NCBI RefSeq assembly: GCF_011074955.1
Contig: NZ_WUQJ01000024.1
Span: 1 to 64,000, forward strand
DNA: 64,000 nucleotides
Direction: 5' to 3'
Origin: Marinobacter caseinilyticus
GTDB taxonomy: Bacteria; Pseudomonadota; Gammaproteobacteria; Pseudomonadales; Oleiphilaceae
Shown here: piece after piece, positions 35,457-45,099 of the stretch
Layout: the number at the start of each line of letters is the position of its first letter
How positions within the stretch are numbered: position 1 is the first letter of the stretch
Program-made: the position numbers and the translations under genes
The notes under the pieces: model-generated
What the model was told of the DNA's origin: nothing
Seen by the model: only the letters and a program-made list of their open reading frames with translations
The model's database searches: none

Positions 35457-36795
35457 TGGTTATCTCCTTGTGCTCTTGGCGAGCACGTTGACTGTGTCCC
35501 TGGCCAAGCCGGTACCCAATCACGGCCCAGAGCGCCGCCAGAGGTACCGCGACCCATGAAATGCCCGTCAAACCCAGCCCCAGGGCCGCCAGTCCGGTGT
35601 AGGCCCAGCCGGCTACGGCATCCCCCCCGCGATAGATGACGGTATCGATGATGTTCTTGGCTTTGTATTTTTCCATTCGTGGCACGACGGTGAACAGCAT
35701 TTCACGCCCCGGTTTCGCAATGGCGTAATTACCGGCGCGCCGCAGGCATTGGAAAACCACCAGCGTTATCAGGACCGGGGCTGCGGCCAGGCACACGAAG
35801 CCGATCGCGACAATGACCGGCACCAGGGCCAGCGTCCGATTGAGCCCGAAACGCTGGATCAGGCGCGCGGTAATCAGCAGTTGCAGACCAATGGTCAGCG
35901 TGTTGGTGGCAAAATCGAGAGCGGCGAAGACCGAGGTGCGGTCACCACTGTCCGAGAACGCCTTGCTGACAATCTCCGCCTGGGCGAAATACAGAAAGGT
36001 GGCGAGTGTGGTGTAGAGCAGGATGAAGGCGCAGATGCCCTGCAAGTACCGCGAACGGGCAATGGCCTGGGCGCCTTCCAGCAGTGTTCCGCCCAGGGCT
36101 TCGCCTTGCTGACTGGCTGTTTGGGTGTGGCCGGGCTCAGCCGCTCTGTTGCGTTGGATGATCCAGATGCAGGGTAACGTCAGGGCCAGGGCCAGGGCGG
36201 CAATGGGCAGTAAGTGCTGGGGAGCCATAAGCTGGGCCAGCATGCCGGTGAGTCCGGGCCCGACGATGGCTCCGGCGCTGCCGCCAGCCGCGATGATGCC
36301 AAACAGGCGGGCGGCTTGCCGGTCATTGAATATGTCGGTCATAAAACTCCAGAATACCGACACCACGAATAGATTGAACACCGACAACCAGACAAAAAAT
36401 ACCCGCGCCGCCCAAGCCGCGGCAATATCCGCTTGCAGCCAAAACCAGAAGCCAATGATGCAGGCGATAAAGAGGCCGTAGGTTAGGGGCAACAACACGG
36501 CCCGCCGAAAGCGTATTGCCAGTGCCGCAAACAAGGGAGAAGCCACCAGCATGGCAATAAATGTCGCGCTGAACAGCCACTGGAGGTTGTCAACGCCGCC
36601 ACGGACGCCCATCTCGTCGCGGACCGGGCGCAGGATGTAGTAGCTGAACAGCAAGAAGAAAAAATAGCCAAAGCTGGCCAGCAGCGCTGGCCATTCATCG
36701 CGGTTAATCATCACAAGGCGTGACCATCGATCCCCACGCGGGGAGGGCCCGGAGGTGGCAGCCTGTGACTCGAAAGCGTCCCTGGACTGGCTCAT
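35425..36795 (-). CDS. MFS carrier related to NTP/NDP exchange transporters
   Basis: A 456-aa major-facilitator protein with about twelve helices and the pattern FFLLFSYYILRPVRDEMG near the N-terminus, seen in the NTP/NDP exchange-like (TlcC) group. Many free-living gammaproteobacteria have this protein with an unknown substrate. Start ATG 36795 (MSQSRD) is preferred over 36831 although its ribosome site is weak. Its 3' end overlaps the Tat aldo/keto reductase gene by 32 bp, a tight link that may mean the two act on one compound. Confidence 0.83.
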   Translation of the reverse strand: MSQSRDAFESQAATSGPSPRGDRWSRLVMINRDEWPALLASFGYFFFLLFSYYILRPVRDEMGVRGGVDNLQWLFSATFIAMLVASPLFAALAIRFRRAVLLPLTYGLFIACIIGFWFWLQADIAAAWAARVFFVWLSVFNLFVVSVFWSFMTDIFNDRQAARLFGIIAAGGSAGAIVGPGLTGMLAQLMAPQHLLPIAALALALTLPCIWIIQRNRAAEPGHTQTASQQGEALGGTLLEGAQAIARSRYLQGICAFILLYTTLATFLYFAQAEIVSKAFSDSGDRTSVFAALDFATNTLTIGLQLLITARLIQRFGLNRTLALVPVIVAIGFVCLAAAPVLITLVVFQCLRRAGNYAIAKPGREMLFTVVPRMEKYKAKNIIDTVIYRGGDAVAGWAYTGLAALGLGLTGISWVAVPLAALWAVIGYRLGQGHSQRARQEHKEITNDTPQTQPLR

Positions 36796-36930
36796 TGGTT
36801 CAAGTTTTGCTCGCTGGTGGAACCCGGACAACAGCTGGCTACATTCTAACCAGTTTGATGCGGGTCGGCCAACCGGCTCGTCATATAATGCTGGCCCAAC
36901 CCCATCCTGGTAGGGAGACGCAAGAGCGGT

Positions 36931-37329
36931 CTAGTCCGCCCGGTGCCGCTGCTCAAAGTCTTCCAGCTCAACATTGATCGCATTGGTGGAGATAACAATT
37001 TCGTAGAGGGAAAACAGCAGCGAGAGTGACAGCAGTATCAGGCTTGCGCCGAAGCACAGGACACCCATCAATTGCCAGCCCAGGAAAAGTGCAAACATCG
37101 ACAGGGTGCACACGAAAAAGCTGAGCACACCGAAGGCCTGCATGCGCTTGGTCAGCATGATACGTTTGCGCAGCATGCCAATCTGGCGGGCGATGATGGT
37201 GTAATCCTTTTCCCGCTCCATTTGTTTGAGCCGTCGGATCAGTTGGGCGAGTACCAGAAATCGGTTGGTGTAGGCCAGTAAGAGCAGGGAGATGGCAGGA
37301 AACAGCAGCGCTGGCGTGGTTAGGGTCAC
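36931..37329 (-). CDS. DUF2721 membrane protein
   Basis: A 132-aa protein with three hydrophobic helices (about 5-22, 62-82 and 87-110) matching DUF2721: the segment TTPALLFPAISLLLLAYTNRFL and then a charged helix before AFGVLSFFVCTLSMF. Its function is unknown. The start is a GTG at 37329 with AAGGA about 7 nt upstream, and the tail is acidic and presumably cytoplasmic. It stands alone, facing the divergent YgiQ gene. Confidence 0.87.
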   Translation of the reverse strand: MTLTTPALLFPAISLLLLAYTNRFLVLAQLIRRLKQMEREKDYTIIARQIGMLRKRIMLTKRMQAFGVLSFFVCTLSMFALFLGWQLMGVLCFGASLILLSLSLLFSLYEIVISTNAINVELEDFEQRHRAD

Positions 37330-37669
37330 AGGTCCGTCCTTAATGTGATCGTTTAGGGGTAATAACGTTGCATCATACGGCCATTGATGCGGTCAGGACC
37401 AGACAGTAGCCAGTTCGTCGTGAGGCAACGGACCAACATCGACCGGGCTGTGCCCGGGTTAGTAATATTGGCCGGGGGATCGACGCTCGGATCAGTCCCC
37501 TCTGGTGGCCAGTCCAAGAGAGGCGGGGTGAAAAGTAGATGCGGCTTGATTAAAAAATGTGCTATCTTCGCCGCCATTTCACACTAAGACCCGTCAATAA
37601 GGTCTATCGATAAGGTCTAGCGACAAGACCCATCCGATTCAGTTTTGATCAGGAGCTCCGGCCGCCTTT
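37330..37669. other. Divergent intergenic region, DUF2721 / YgiQ
   Basis: About 340 bp with no gene. It should hold the promoters of both genes. The right-hand part carries four imperfect 13-bp tandem repeats (37586-37637), listed separately, immediately before the YgiQ ribosome site. Confidence 0.55.
37586..37637 (+). repeat. Four imperfect 13-bp tandem repeats before ygiQ
   Basis: Units at 37586-37598, 37599-37611, 37612-37624 and 37625-37637 each begin AAG and follow the pattern AAG(A/G)(C/T)C(C/T)N(T/G)C(G/A)AN with period exactly 13. Units 2 and 3 share the first eight bases and units 1 and 4 share the first seven. They end 32 bp before the YgiQ start codon, in the leader. Their function is unknown. 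Confidence 0.7.
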
Positions 37670-39910
37670 ATGCAATCCGCCAAACCCCTTTTTGACCACC
37701 CGAAATACTGGGCCGAATGCTTCGGACCATCGCCATTTTTGCCCATGTGCCGGGAAGAAATGGACCAGTTGGGTTGGGACGCCTGCGACATCATTATCGT
37801 GACCGGTGACGCCTACGTTGATCATCCGTCGTTTGGCATGGCAGTGATCGGGCGCCTGCTTGAGGGCCAGGGGTTTCGGGTCGGCATCATCGCCCAACCG
37901 GATTGGCACTCGAAAGAGGATTTCATGAAACTCGGCAAACCCAACCTGTTTTTTGGGGTGGCCGCCGGCAATATGGATTCGATGATCAATCGCTACACTG
38001 CGGACCGCAAAGTGCGCTCGGACGATGCCTACACGCCGGGCGACGTGGGCGGCAAGCGGCCAGATCGAGCCAGCCTGGTATACAGTCACCGGTGCAAAGA
38101 AGCCTACGGCGACGTGCCCATAGTGCTCGGGGGCATCGAGGCATCGCTGCGACGGATTGCACACTACGACTACTGGCAGGACAAGGTTCGCAAGTCCATC
38201 CTGATCGACGCCGGTGCCGACATCCTGCTGTACGGCAATGCTGAGCGGGCCATTGCCGAGGTAGCATCACGCCTGTCCCGTGGTGAAGCGGTGGAGACTC
38301 TGACCGACATTCGCGGCACTGCCTTTGTTCGTCGTGACACCGCCGAAGGCTACTATGAGCTGGATTCCACCCGGGTGGATCGCCCGGGGCGGGTCGACAA
38401 AATCATCAGTCCCTACGTCAACACCCAGGAACTTGAGAGTTGCTCCAGCACTCAGGCGGCCGGCCCCGAGCAGGCGGCTGACCTGGACGAAGCGGTGGTG
38501 GTGCAGTTGTTGCCCAGTTCCCGGGTCAATCGGGAAAACACCGTTATCCGGTTGCCGTCGTTTGAAAAGGTGCGTAATGACCCGGTCCTCTATGCCCACG
38601 CCAACCGAGTACTGCATCAGGAAACCAACCCCGGTAATGCTCGGGCGCTGGTGCAAAAGCACGGCGATCACGATGTCTGGTTCACACCTCCACCGATTCC
38701 ACTGACCACGGAAGAAATGGACTATGTGTTTGACCAGCCCTTCGCGCGAGTGCCACACCCGTCTTACGGCGATGCCCGTATTCCCGCTTATGAGATGATT
38801 CGATTCTCGGTAAACATCATGCGTGGCTGCTTCGGTGGCTGTACCTTTTGCTCAATCACCGAGCATGAGGGCCGGATTATCCAGAACCGCTCGCAGGATT
38901 CGATCATCCGTGAGATAGAAGCGATGCGGGACAAAGTGCCCGGTTTTACCGGTGTGGTGTCGGATCTGGGCGGGCCGACCGCGAACATGTACCGCATTGC
39001 CTGCAAGTCGCCGGAAATCGAGTCTGCCTGTCGCAAACCGTCCTGCGTGTATCCGGGCATTTGTGAAAACCTGAACACCGATCACTCGGCCTTGATCGAA
39101 CTCTATCGCACCGCTCGTGAATTGCCGGGTGTGAAAAAGGTGCTGATTGCCTCCGGTCTCCGATACGACCTGGCCGTGGAATCGCCGGAATACGTTCGCG
39201 AACTGGTGACCCACCATGTCGGTGGCTATCTGAAGATCGCCCCGGAACATACGGAGGAAGGCCCGCTCAGCAAGATGATGAAGCCGGGTATCGGCAGTTA
39301 TGACCGGTTCAAGCGGATGTTCGAAAAATTCACCAAGGAAGCGGGTAAGGAGCAGTACCTGATTCCCTACTTCATCGCGGCTCACCCCGGCACCACCGAT
39401 GACGACATGTTGAACCTGGCGCTCTGGCTCAAGCGTAATGGCTTCAAGGCCGACCAGGTGCAAGCCTTCTATCCGTCGCCGATGGCAACCGCCACGACCA
39501 TGTATCACACCGCCCGGAACCCATTGCGCAAGGTGACTTACAAAACCGAAAAGGTCGGTACCGTCAAAGACCCGATGCAGCGCCGCCTGCACAAAGCGTT
39601 CCTGCGTTACCATGATCCCAGGAACTGGTCACTGCTCAAGGACGCCTTGATGAACATGGGGCGGGCCGACCTGATTGGTCCGGGTAAACACCAACTGATC
39701 CCCAAAGAGCAGCCCAAGACCGATGGCTATCACAGCGCACGTCGCAAGAACTCGACCCCGCTGGGCAGCCGTAAGGGCGGCAAACCGCTGCTGACTCAGC
39801 ACACGGGGTTACCGCCAAGGTCAACCGACGGCAGCAAGCCGGCAAAAGCTCGCTCATCGGCCAGTGGCAAGCCAAAGTCCGCTGGCCGCCCGCCTGTCCG
39901 GGCACGTTAG
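37670..39910 (+). CDS. YgiQ-family radical SAM protein
   Basis: A 746-aa radical SAM enzyme of the YgiQ family. An N-terminal region (about 20-330) with repeated [10 protein letters not shown] and [15 protein letters not shown] motifs precedes the radical SAM domain, whose CxxxCxxC cluster motif is [10 protein letters not shown] (about 385-394). The C-terminus is a basic, low-complexity tail of about 60 residues, rich in Lys, Ser, Arg and Pro. Its chemistry is not established. The start ATG 37670 follows AGGAG by about 13 nt. It is monocistronic, with a terminator after it. Confidence 0.92.
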   Translation: MQSAKPLFDHPKYWAECFGPSPFLPMCREEMDQLGWDACDIIIVTGDAYVDHPSFGMAVIGRLLEGQGFRVGIIAQPDWHSKEDFMKLGKPNLFFGVAAGNMDSMINRYTADRKVRSDDAYTPGDVGGKRPDRASLVYSHRCKEAYGDVPIVLGGIEASLRRIAHYDYWQDKVRKSILIDAGADILLYGNAERAIAEVASRLSRGEAVETLTDIRGTAFVRRDTAEGYYELDSTRVDRPGRVDKIISPYVNTQELESCSSTQAAGPEQAADLDEAVVVQLLPSSRVNRENTVIRLPSFEKVRNDPVLYAHANRVLHQETNPGNARALVQKHGDHDVWFTPPPIPLTTEEMDYVFDQPFARVPHPSYGDARIPAYEMIRFSVNIMRGCFGGCTFCSITEHEGRIIQNRSQDSIIREIEAMRDKVPGFTGVVSDLGGPTANMYRIACKSPEIESACRKPSCVYPGICENLNTDHSALIELYRTARELPGVKKVLIASGLRYDLAVESPEYVRELVTHHVGGYLKIAPEHTEEGPLSKMMKPGIGSYDRFKRMFEKFTKEAGKEQYLIPYFIAAHPGTTDDDMLNLALWLKRNGFKADQVQAFYPSPMATATTMYHTARNPLRKVTYKTEKVGTVKDPMQRRLHKAFLRYHDPRNWSLLKDALMNMGRADLIGPGKHQLIPKEQPKTDGYHSARRKNSTPLGSRKGGKPLLTQHTGLPPRSTDGSKPAKARSSASGKPKSAGRPPVRAR

Positions 39911-39951
39911 CCCACGCTCCGCAGACGCTTGTAATGACGCATGTGCGACAG

Positions 39952-39972
39952 CCCCGGTGTGTCCGGGGTTTT
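39952..39972 (+). terminator. Intrinsic terminator after ygiQ-family gene
   Basis: CCCCGG (39952-39957) and CCGGGG (39963-39968) form a six-base-pair stem with a TGTGT loop followed by TTTT. It lies 42 bp after the YgiQ stop codon. Confidence 0.75.
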
Positions 39973-40016
39973 GGTAGTGGTCCAGGCGTTACCTGAGGCG
40001 TTGGAATCTTTGGCCG

Positions 40017-42269
40017 TCAGGCCTCGGGGCGGCGCCGTAACCGGATGGTTTGCTGATGGTCGGTAGCCCGGACCGGGTCAAACCCGGGCAGCTGTATGTC
40101 GATTCGGGGCGACTCGCGATGCCAGTCTGCCTGCCAGGTGACCAGCACTGAGCCATCCTCCTGGTTGGCTGTAACGGTGATGGAAACGGGGCCAAAACAG
40201 GTGGGAGCGGGCCCATACCGGATTGGTTCGGGCTGCTCCAGCCAGCGGCCGGGCAGCCCGCTGCATAACACCAGGCGGTCCTCTTCCTCCCGCACAAAGC
40301 CGTTGCGGATTATCATCACCCATTCCGCCGAAGCCCAGACATGGTGGCCGTCGCCCATACAGCCGCCGCCTGTGCCGGGATGTATGGCTTCAGGCCATTG
40401 CCCCGTCGGCGAGGCGAGCCTGGCGACTGCGTCCATCAGGTCGAGGTATCTTGGGTCGCCCGCCCGCAACAGCACTTGCGCCACGTGCAGGGTCAGGTAG
40501 GCATTGAGTCCCGAATGGATCATGTCCTGATAGAACGCGCCTTTCACAAAACACCGCTCCAGTAAGAACTCGACACTGTCAAGCAACCGCGGATCGTCCG
40601 GCTCGCACAATTGCACCGGGTAGCCCAATGCCAGTGAGCCGATCGCGCCCGCATCGAGCCTTCGGTACGGAGAGGCCGGCATCGCCAGCCGCCCTAGCCG
40701 TTGCTCGCTGCGTTCCAGGCTGCGGTCCACCGCCCGGGTAAAATCCTCGGCTCCGTCGGCAAAGGCGCGACTGTCCTTCGCACTGGAGTGGCTGAGCAAT
40801 CGGGACGCGGCTTTGAGTCCGGCAATGCCCCAGAAATCGTCCCAGTAGTAGTAATCGTTGGGTCCCAGGTGCTCGGCGCTGAAGCCTGGCGGCAACAGTC
40901 CGGCATGAGGTAAGTCCGTCGTGCTCTTCAGACGCTTGCGCAGGATCCAGTTGGCCCCCCGTTTTATGGGGCCGAGCCAGAACGTGTCCGGGCGCTTGCC
41001 GGTCAGCTCATAATAGCGTTGCAACACCCAAAGCACTTCACCGTTGGCGTCCCACTCGCCCTCCTGGGACCGAAAGTAGCCGAACGCCGTTTGCCGCTCC
41101 GGGAACCGGGCCAGTGCCCGTTCGGCGCGTTGGGTGAGGCCGGTCGCCAGCAAGGCGTTGATGATAAAGGCAGCATCCCGGAACCAGAACCGTTTGTAGG
41201 TAAAAGGACCGGGGTAAACGTCGTCCGGGGAGTGCAGAATCAGGGAAGCGACCGCGGCGTCATAAAGCATCTGGTATCGGGCATCGGGGCAGACCAGTCG
41301 GGCATGGCCCTGGCGCTCTTGCTGCCACGCGTCAGCACAGTTGAGCCGGGCGGGCATGTCCGTCAGTGGCACCGTGGCGGTGAGCTCGGTGGTTTTGCCG
41401 GGTTCGACCCTGAACAGCGCAGCGGCGGTGACCATTCCGACATCACACACGCCGTCGGTCTGATCGTCGCGGTCGCTCAGGTGAATATGGACATCGCCAT
41501 GCCGATAGTCGGACATGTGGTGACGGTGCGCGGGGGCACTGAAGGCAACGGTGTGTTTGCCATCCACCACCCACGCATCCCGGCTGGGGGACAAACCCAC
41601 ACGATGAATGAAACTGATGCCCTCCGGATTGCACGGACGCAGCGCCAGCACCAGAGAGGCGTCCAGGTCCGAACGGGCTTGAACCAGCAGCTTGCAAACG
41701 GGCAGGCCGTGCTCCAGCGCTACCCAGGCCCGGCTGCTGAGTTCAAGCCCGTCCATCCCGGACTCGGTGATCACGGCTGCCGCCGCGGATAAATCCGCGC
41801 GTTGATTGCAGTTTTCGGTGCGTGAGGGCAGCAGGCAGCGGCCATCTTTCGCGAGCAGCCAGCTATCCAGCGACCAGCCGTCAAAAAACGGCGTCAGCAG
41901 TCCACGCGGGTCCACAATCGGGAGTTCGTCGCAATCGGGGTGGCCAATGGCGGTCCAGTTCCGGTGGCTGAGATTGACGTGGGTGATGGAAAAGGCCCGG
42001 GGGATAAATGACGGATCCGCCGGGTCAAACTGACGCTCGATCCAGTAAGGCCATACCCAGTCCAGGTTGTGCTGTATCACCCGGCTGTTGATCAATCCCC
42101 TGGCATGAAACACCACGCCGGCCCGTAACAGCTCTATAGGTTCCCCCACCTCGGAGGGTTGTGCAAAGCTGTGCAGCCGGCCCAGCAGGGTAATGGGGTC
42201 GAGAAAACCGTGCTTGCGGGCGGCATAGCGGAGCACAAACCGCCACGGCAGCCATTTCATCCAGCTCAC
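40017..42269 (-). CDS. Six-hairpin glycosidase-like protein
   Basis: A 750-aa protein with an N-terminal beta-sandwich-like region (to about 360) and an alpha/alpha-barrel region (about 380-660) of the six-hairpin glycosidase fold, with GH15/GH63-like pattern FTYKRFWFRDAAFIINALL and EGEWDANGEVLWVL. A C-terminal beta tail follows. No signal peptide is visible, so it is probably cytoplasmic. GTG 42269, with GGAGG 7 nt upstream, is chosen as start and overlaps the stop of the membrane-protein gene (GTGA). Substrate is unknown; it may act on a storage or trehalose-type glucan. Confidence 0.75.
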   Translation of the reverse strand: MSWMKWLPWRFVLRYAARKHGFLDPITLLGRLHSFAQPSEVGEPIELLRAGVVFHARGLINSRVIQHNLDWVWPYWIERQFDPADPSFIPRAFSITHVNLSHRNWTAIGHPDCDELPIVDPRGLLTPFFDGWSLDSWLLAKDGRCLLPSRTENCNQRADLSAAAAVITESGMDGLELSSRAWVALEHGLPVCKLLVQARSDLDASLVLALRPCNPEGISFIHRVGLSPSRDAWVVDGKHTVAFSAPAHRHHMSDYRHGDVHIHLSDRDDQTDGVCDVGMVTAAALFRVEPGKTTELTATVPLTDMPARLNCADAWQQERQGHARLVCPDARYQMLYDAAVASLILHSPDDVYPGPFTYKRFWFRDAAFIINALLATGLTQRAERALARFPERQTAFGYFRSQEGEWDANGEVLWVLQRYYELTGKRPDTFWLGPIKRGANWILRKRLKSTTDLPHAGLLPPGFSAEHLGPNDYYYWDDFWGIAGLKAASRLLSHSSAKDSRAFADGAEDFTRAVDRSLERSEQRLGRLAMPASPYRRLDAGAIGSLALGYPVQLCEPDDPRLLDSVEFLLERCFVKGAFYQDMIHSGLNAYLTLHVAQVLLRAGDPRYLDLMDAVARLASPTGQWPEAIHPGTGGGCMGDGHHVWASAEWVMIIRNGFVREEEDRLVLCSGLPGRWLEQPEPIRYGPAPTCFGPVSITVTANQEDGSVLVTWQADWHRESPRIDIQLPGFDPVRATDHQQTIRLRRRPEA

Positions 42270-43018
42270 GGCGGATCCTCCGACAGTGTCTTGTGGCGGG
42301 TGTATTTTGCCAGTGCCCGCTTGGCAAGCCGGTTGAGGTAGAAGATCGCAACCACCGTCGCCACAAAGCCCAATCCATAAATGGTCCATTCAAGAGGGGT
42401 GCGGGCCGTGTGACGCACTCCCATCGTGGTAATGTCAGCGGCAATGGAACCCAGGTAAACATTGTGCAGCGAAAATGGAATGTAGCCGATCAGACAGCCC
42501 ATGAAAAAGCCACCAAACGACACACGAGTCAGGCCGAAGACAAAGTTCGACACTTTGCTGGGGAAAAACGGTATCAGGCGTGTGAGCAGCACGACTTTCC
42601 AGCCATGGGGAGCCAGTTCCTCATTCATCAGCCTGAGCCGGGCGTGGGACAGCAGGTAAGTTCTGGCACGGTCACCCAAGGCATGGCGGGCGGTCAGAAA
42701 GGCCAGCGAGGCACCGAGTACGGTCCCTGCAACGACATAGGCGGTGCCCTCCAGAACGCCAAAAACAAAGCCGGCGCCGGTGGTAAACAGCACGCCTGGC
42801 AGGAGCAACAGCATCACGGCCGCCATAACCAGCACGAACAGCACAGCCGCCCAGGCGCCCTGGTCGTCAAACCACTGCAGCAGGCTCACCACCTGCTGAT
42901 GCATCCCCAGGCTGTAGAGAATCGCGAGAATGACGCCGACCACGAGCACACTGCCCAGAAGGGCAAGCGTGGGTGAGTGCTTCCAGTCGAAGCGTTGCTC
43001 CTGCTCGTTGGTTGCCAT
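42266..43018 (-). CDS. TVP38/TMEM64-family (VTT domain) membrane protein
   Basis: A 250-aa membrane protein of the VTT/DedA-related family, with about six hydrophobic segments. The motif LTRLIPFFPSKVSNFVFGLTRVSFGGFFMGCLIGYIP is characteristic, and so is LLLLPGVLFTTGAGFVFG. VTT/DedA proteins are implicated in lipid scrambling and undecaprenyl-phosphate or PE recycling. Start ATG 43018 (MATNEQ) has GGAGG 12 nt upstream. Its stop overlaps the glycosidase-like gene start by 4 bp, so the two are coupled. Confidence 0.88.
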   Translation of the reverse strand: MATNEQEQRFDWKHSPTLALLGSVLVVGVILAILYSLGMHQQVVSLLQWFDDQGAWAAVLFVLVMAAVMLLLLPGVLFTTGAGFVFGVLEGTAYVVAGTVLGASLAFLTARHALGDRARTYLLSHARLRLMNEELAPHGWKVVLLTRLIPFFPSKVSNFVFGLTRVSFGGFFMGCLIGYIPFSLHNVYLGSIAADITTMGVRHTARTPLEWTIYGLGFVATVVAIFYLNRLAKRALAKYTRHKTLSEDPP

Positions 43019-43147
43019 CGGGATCAACTGCCTCCACATCCGCAGACGTTTATCCAGTCGGGAACGTTGTCACACGCGTAATATCAGCGTAGTCCAGCCC
43101 CGGCTGTTTACTCAATGACCGGTGCCGATGAAGGTGAGTTGCTGGGA

Positions 43148-44716
43148 TTAGTGACCTCGCCACTGCACGTTGTACAAATCGTGTCGCCGGTCGTGGAGGT
43201 TCTTCACCGTTCCGCTGTTGCGTGCGGTCATCAATGTGCCGGGGCGGAGATCGGCAAAGGCTACGGTCTCGACATTCGGTGTGGTATCCGCCGCGATGCC
43301 ATCCCGGGCAAAGGGGAAATCGCACGGCGTCAGAATGCAGCTCTGACCATATTGCAGTTCCATATTCGGCACGTTCGGAAGATTGCCCACATTGCCGGAC
43401 AGCACCACATACATCTGGTTCTCCACGGCCCGGGCCTGGCAGCAGTAACGAACGCGCAGATAACTTTGACGCTCATCTGTACAAAACGGCACGAACAGGA
43501 TTTGCGTACCCTGATCCACCAGGTGACGGGTCAATTCGGGGAACTCGGCGTCGTAGCAAATCAACACGCCGATCGGCCCGCAATCGGTTTCTATCGCCGT
43601 TACCCGGTTACCCCCGCGAATATTCCACCAGTAGGCCTCGTTCGGGGTCGGGTGAATCTTGGCCTGCTGGTAGACCTGTCCGTCGCGAAGAAACACATAC
43701 CCCATGTTATTGATGCCTCCGGCCGGGTCACGGACCGGTGTCGAGCCGCCGATGATGTTGATGTTGTGCCGCAGGGCAAGGTCCCGCATCAACGCCTTGT
43801 AGGGTTCTGCGTACACGGTGACCGCCTCAATGGCCTCGGCCGGTGTCGCGGTGGGGGCTTCGATGGAGAGCAACTGCAAGGTGAACAGCTCCGGGAACAC
43901 CACAAAGTCACCTTTGTAGGTCGACACCACGTCGACAAAATAGGTCACTATGTCGCTGAATTCCTGAAACGAGGCGACTGGTCGCTGCTGATATTGCACG
44001 GTCCCGATCCGAACGGTGTCCGGGAGACGCTTGCCGTATCGCTTCCGTTTGTCATCGAGTCCGTTCTGCTGCACCTTGGGATTGCGCCAGACCAGATGAA
44101 TGCCGTAACCGAGAGAGGCATGGTCAGCGTCCAGATAGTGGGGAATGATGTCGTGTACTTCAAAGCCGTTATCAAGCTGAAACGACAGCACCGGGTCGCG
44201 TAGCTTTTTCGCCTTCACTGCCTCGACGTAGGCGTCGACCGATTCGAACTTTTTCAGCCGTCGGCTGAGCGTAGGCAGGCGCCCGGCAAAGACCACACCC
44301 TGCAGGTCAAGGGATTCGCACAACCGTTTGCGCTCGTTGTACAGGCGCTGGCCAATGCGGTAACCGCGAAAATCCGGATCGACGCACACCTCCATGCCAT
44401 AGAGCCAATCGCCTTCCACGTCATGGCGGGAGGCATAACCGTTGCCGGTGATGGAGGTCCAGGTGTGGGGTGCCAGGGCAATCGAACCGGCGATTCGGAA
44501 GGTGGCGCAGTAACCCACGACCTTGTCCCCGAACACGGCAACAAACTGGCCTTGTGGAAAGGTGTTGATCTGGCCGATCAACGGGCCCTCGGTGTACCCG
44601 TACATGCCGGTGCCGGCGTAGACCCGAAGGCTCATGGCAATGATGGCAGGGATATCCTGCAAGGTGGCATTGCGGACAATAAGACGATCACTGGTGCTGG
44701 CGAAAGGGTTGCTCAT
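43148..44716 (-). CDS. GNAT acetyltransferase / carbon-nitrogen hydrolase fusion
   Basis: A 522-aa fusion. The N-terminal GNAT domain (about 10-205) has the acetyl-CoA loop RGYRIGQRLYNERKR-like segment. The C-terminal nitrilase-superfamily domain (about 230-510) shows the Glu-Lys-Cys triad: Glu in VVFPELFTL, Lys in KIHPTPNE and Cys in VLICYDAEFPE. Such fusions occur widely in proteobacteria but the substrate is not settled; an amide or N-acyl compound is likely. Start ATG 44716 has GAGGT about 6 nt upstream. Confidence 0.9.
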   Translation of the reverse strand: MSNPFASTSDRLIVRNATLQDIPAIIAMSLRVYAGTGMYGYTEGPLIGQINTFPQGQFVAVFGDKVVGYCATFRIAGSIALAPHTWTSITGNGYASRHDVEGDWLYGMEVCVDPDFRGYRIGQRLYNERKRLCESLDLQGVVFAGRLPTLSRRLKKFESVDAYVEAVKAKKLRDPVLSFQLDNGFEVHDIIPHYLDADHASLGYGIHLVWRNPKVQQNGLDDKRKRYGKRLPDTVRIGTVQYQQRPVASFQEFSDIVTYFVDVVSTYKGDFVVFPELFTLQLLSIEAPTATPAEAIEAVTVYAEPYKALMRDLALRHNINIIGGSTPVRDPAGGINNMGYVFLRDGQVYQQAKIHPTPNEAYWWNIRGGNRVTAIETDCGPIGVLICYDAEFPELTRHLVDQGTQILFVPFCTDERQSYLRVRYCCQARAVENQMYVVLSGNVGNLPNVPNMELQYGQSCILTPCDFPFARDGIAADTTPNVETVAFADLRPGTLMTARNSGTVKNLHDRRHDLYNVQWRGH

Positions 44717-44799
44717 ACAGACCTCAACAAAGTGACGGTTTGCCACTCTGATCATTCGGGCAAACGGCGGTTCTCGTCAAGGCCTTTCAGCGTCGGTCT

Positions 44800-44979
44800 T
44801 CAGTGAGCCTTCACCTTTTGTTTTTGGCATCGCTGGCAGCGGTACACCGTGACCAAACGGCCCTGCTGGACGTCGAATTGTTTGGCTTTGCAGACCTCCC
44901 ATTTGTGGAAGTCGTGTTGACAGAGCCCCTTGCGGGGCGTTTTCTTTGGAGGGCGCTGGAACGGCAAAATCTCGGCCAT
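44800..44979 (-). CDS. 59-aa zinc-ribbon-like protein
   Basis: A short protein beginning MAEILPFQRPPKKTPRKGL, then CQHDFHKWEVCKAKQFDVQQ and GRLVTVYRCQRCQKQKVKAH. Cys 20, 30, 48 and 51 with His 22 and 25 give a zinc-ribbon-like pattern. AGGTGA lies 7 nt before ATG 44979. It resembles a small basic family common in pseudomonads and relatives, from memory. Function is unknown. It is divergent from the Na+/H+ antiporter gene across a 120-bp spacer. Confidence 0.75.
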   Translation of the reverse strand: MAEILPFQRPPKKTPRKGLCQHDFHKWEVCKAKQFDVQQGRLVTVYRCQRCQKQKVKAH

Positions 44980-45099
44980 GGATCATCACCTGTATCTGAA
45001 TCAAGGGGCCCGCCGGCCCTGCGTATTGTGGTGGTGGAAGTCGGCGGGCGTATCTGGTCCAATCATGGGCTCGATCCTGCCCGCTGAGTGAAGGAACAC

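Noticed and set aside
43115..44203. 362-aa plus-strand frame
   Set aside because: Opposite the GNAT-nitrilase fusion, whose catalytic motifs are intact on the minus strand.
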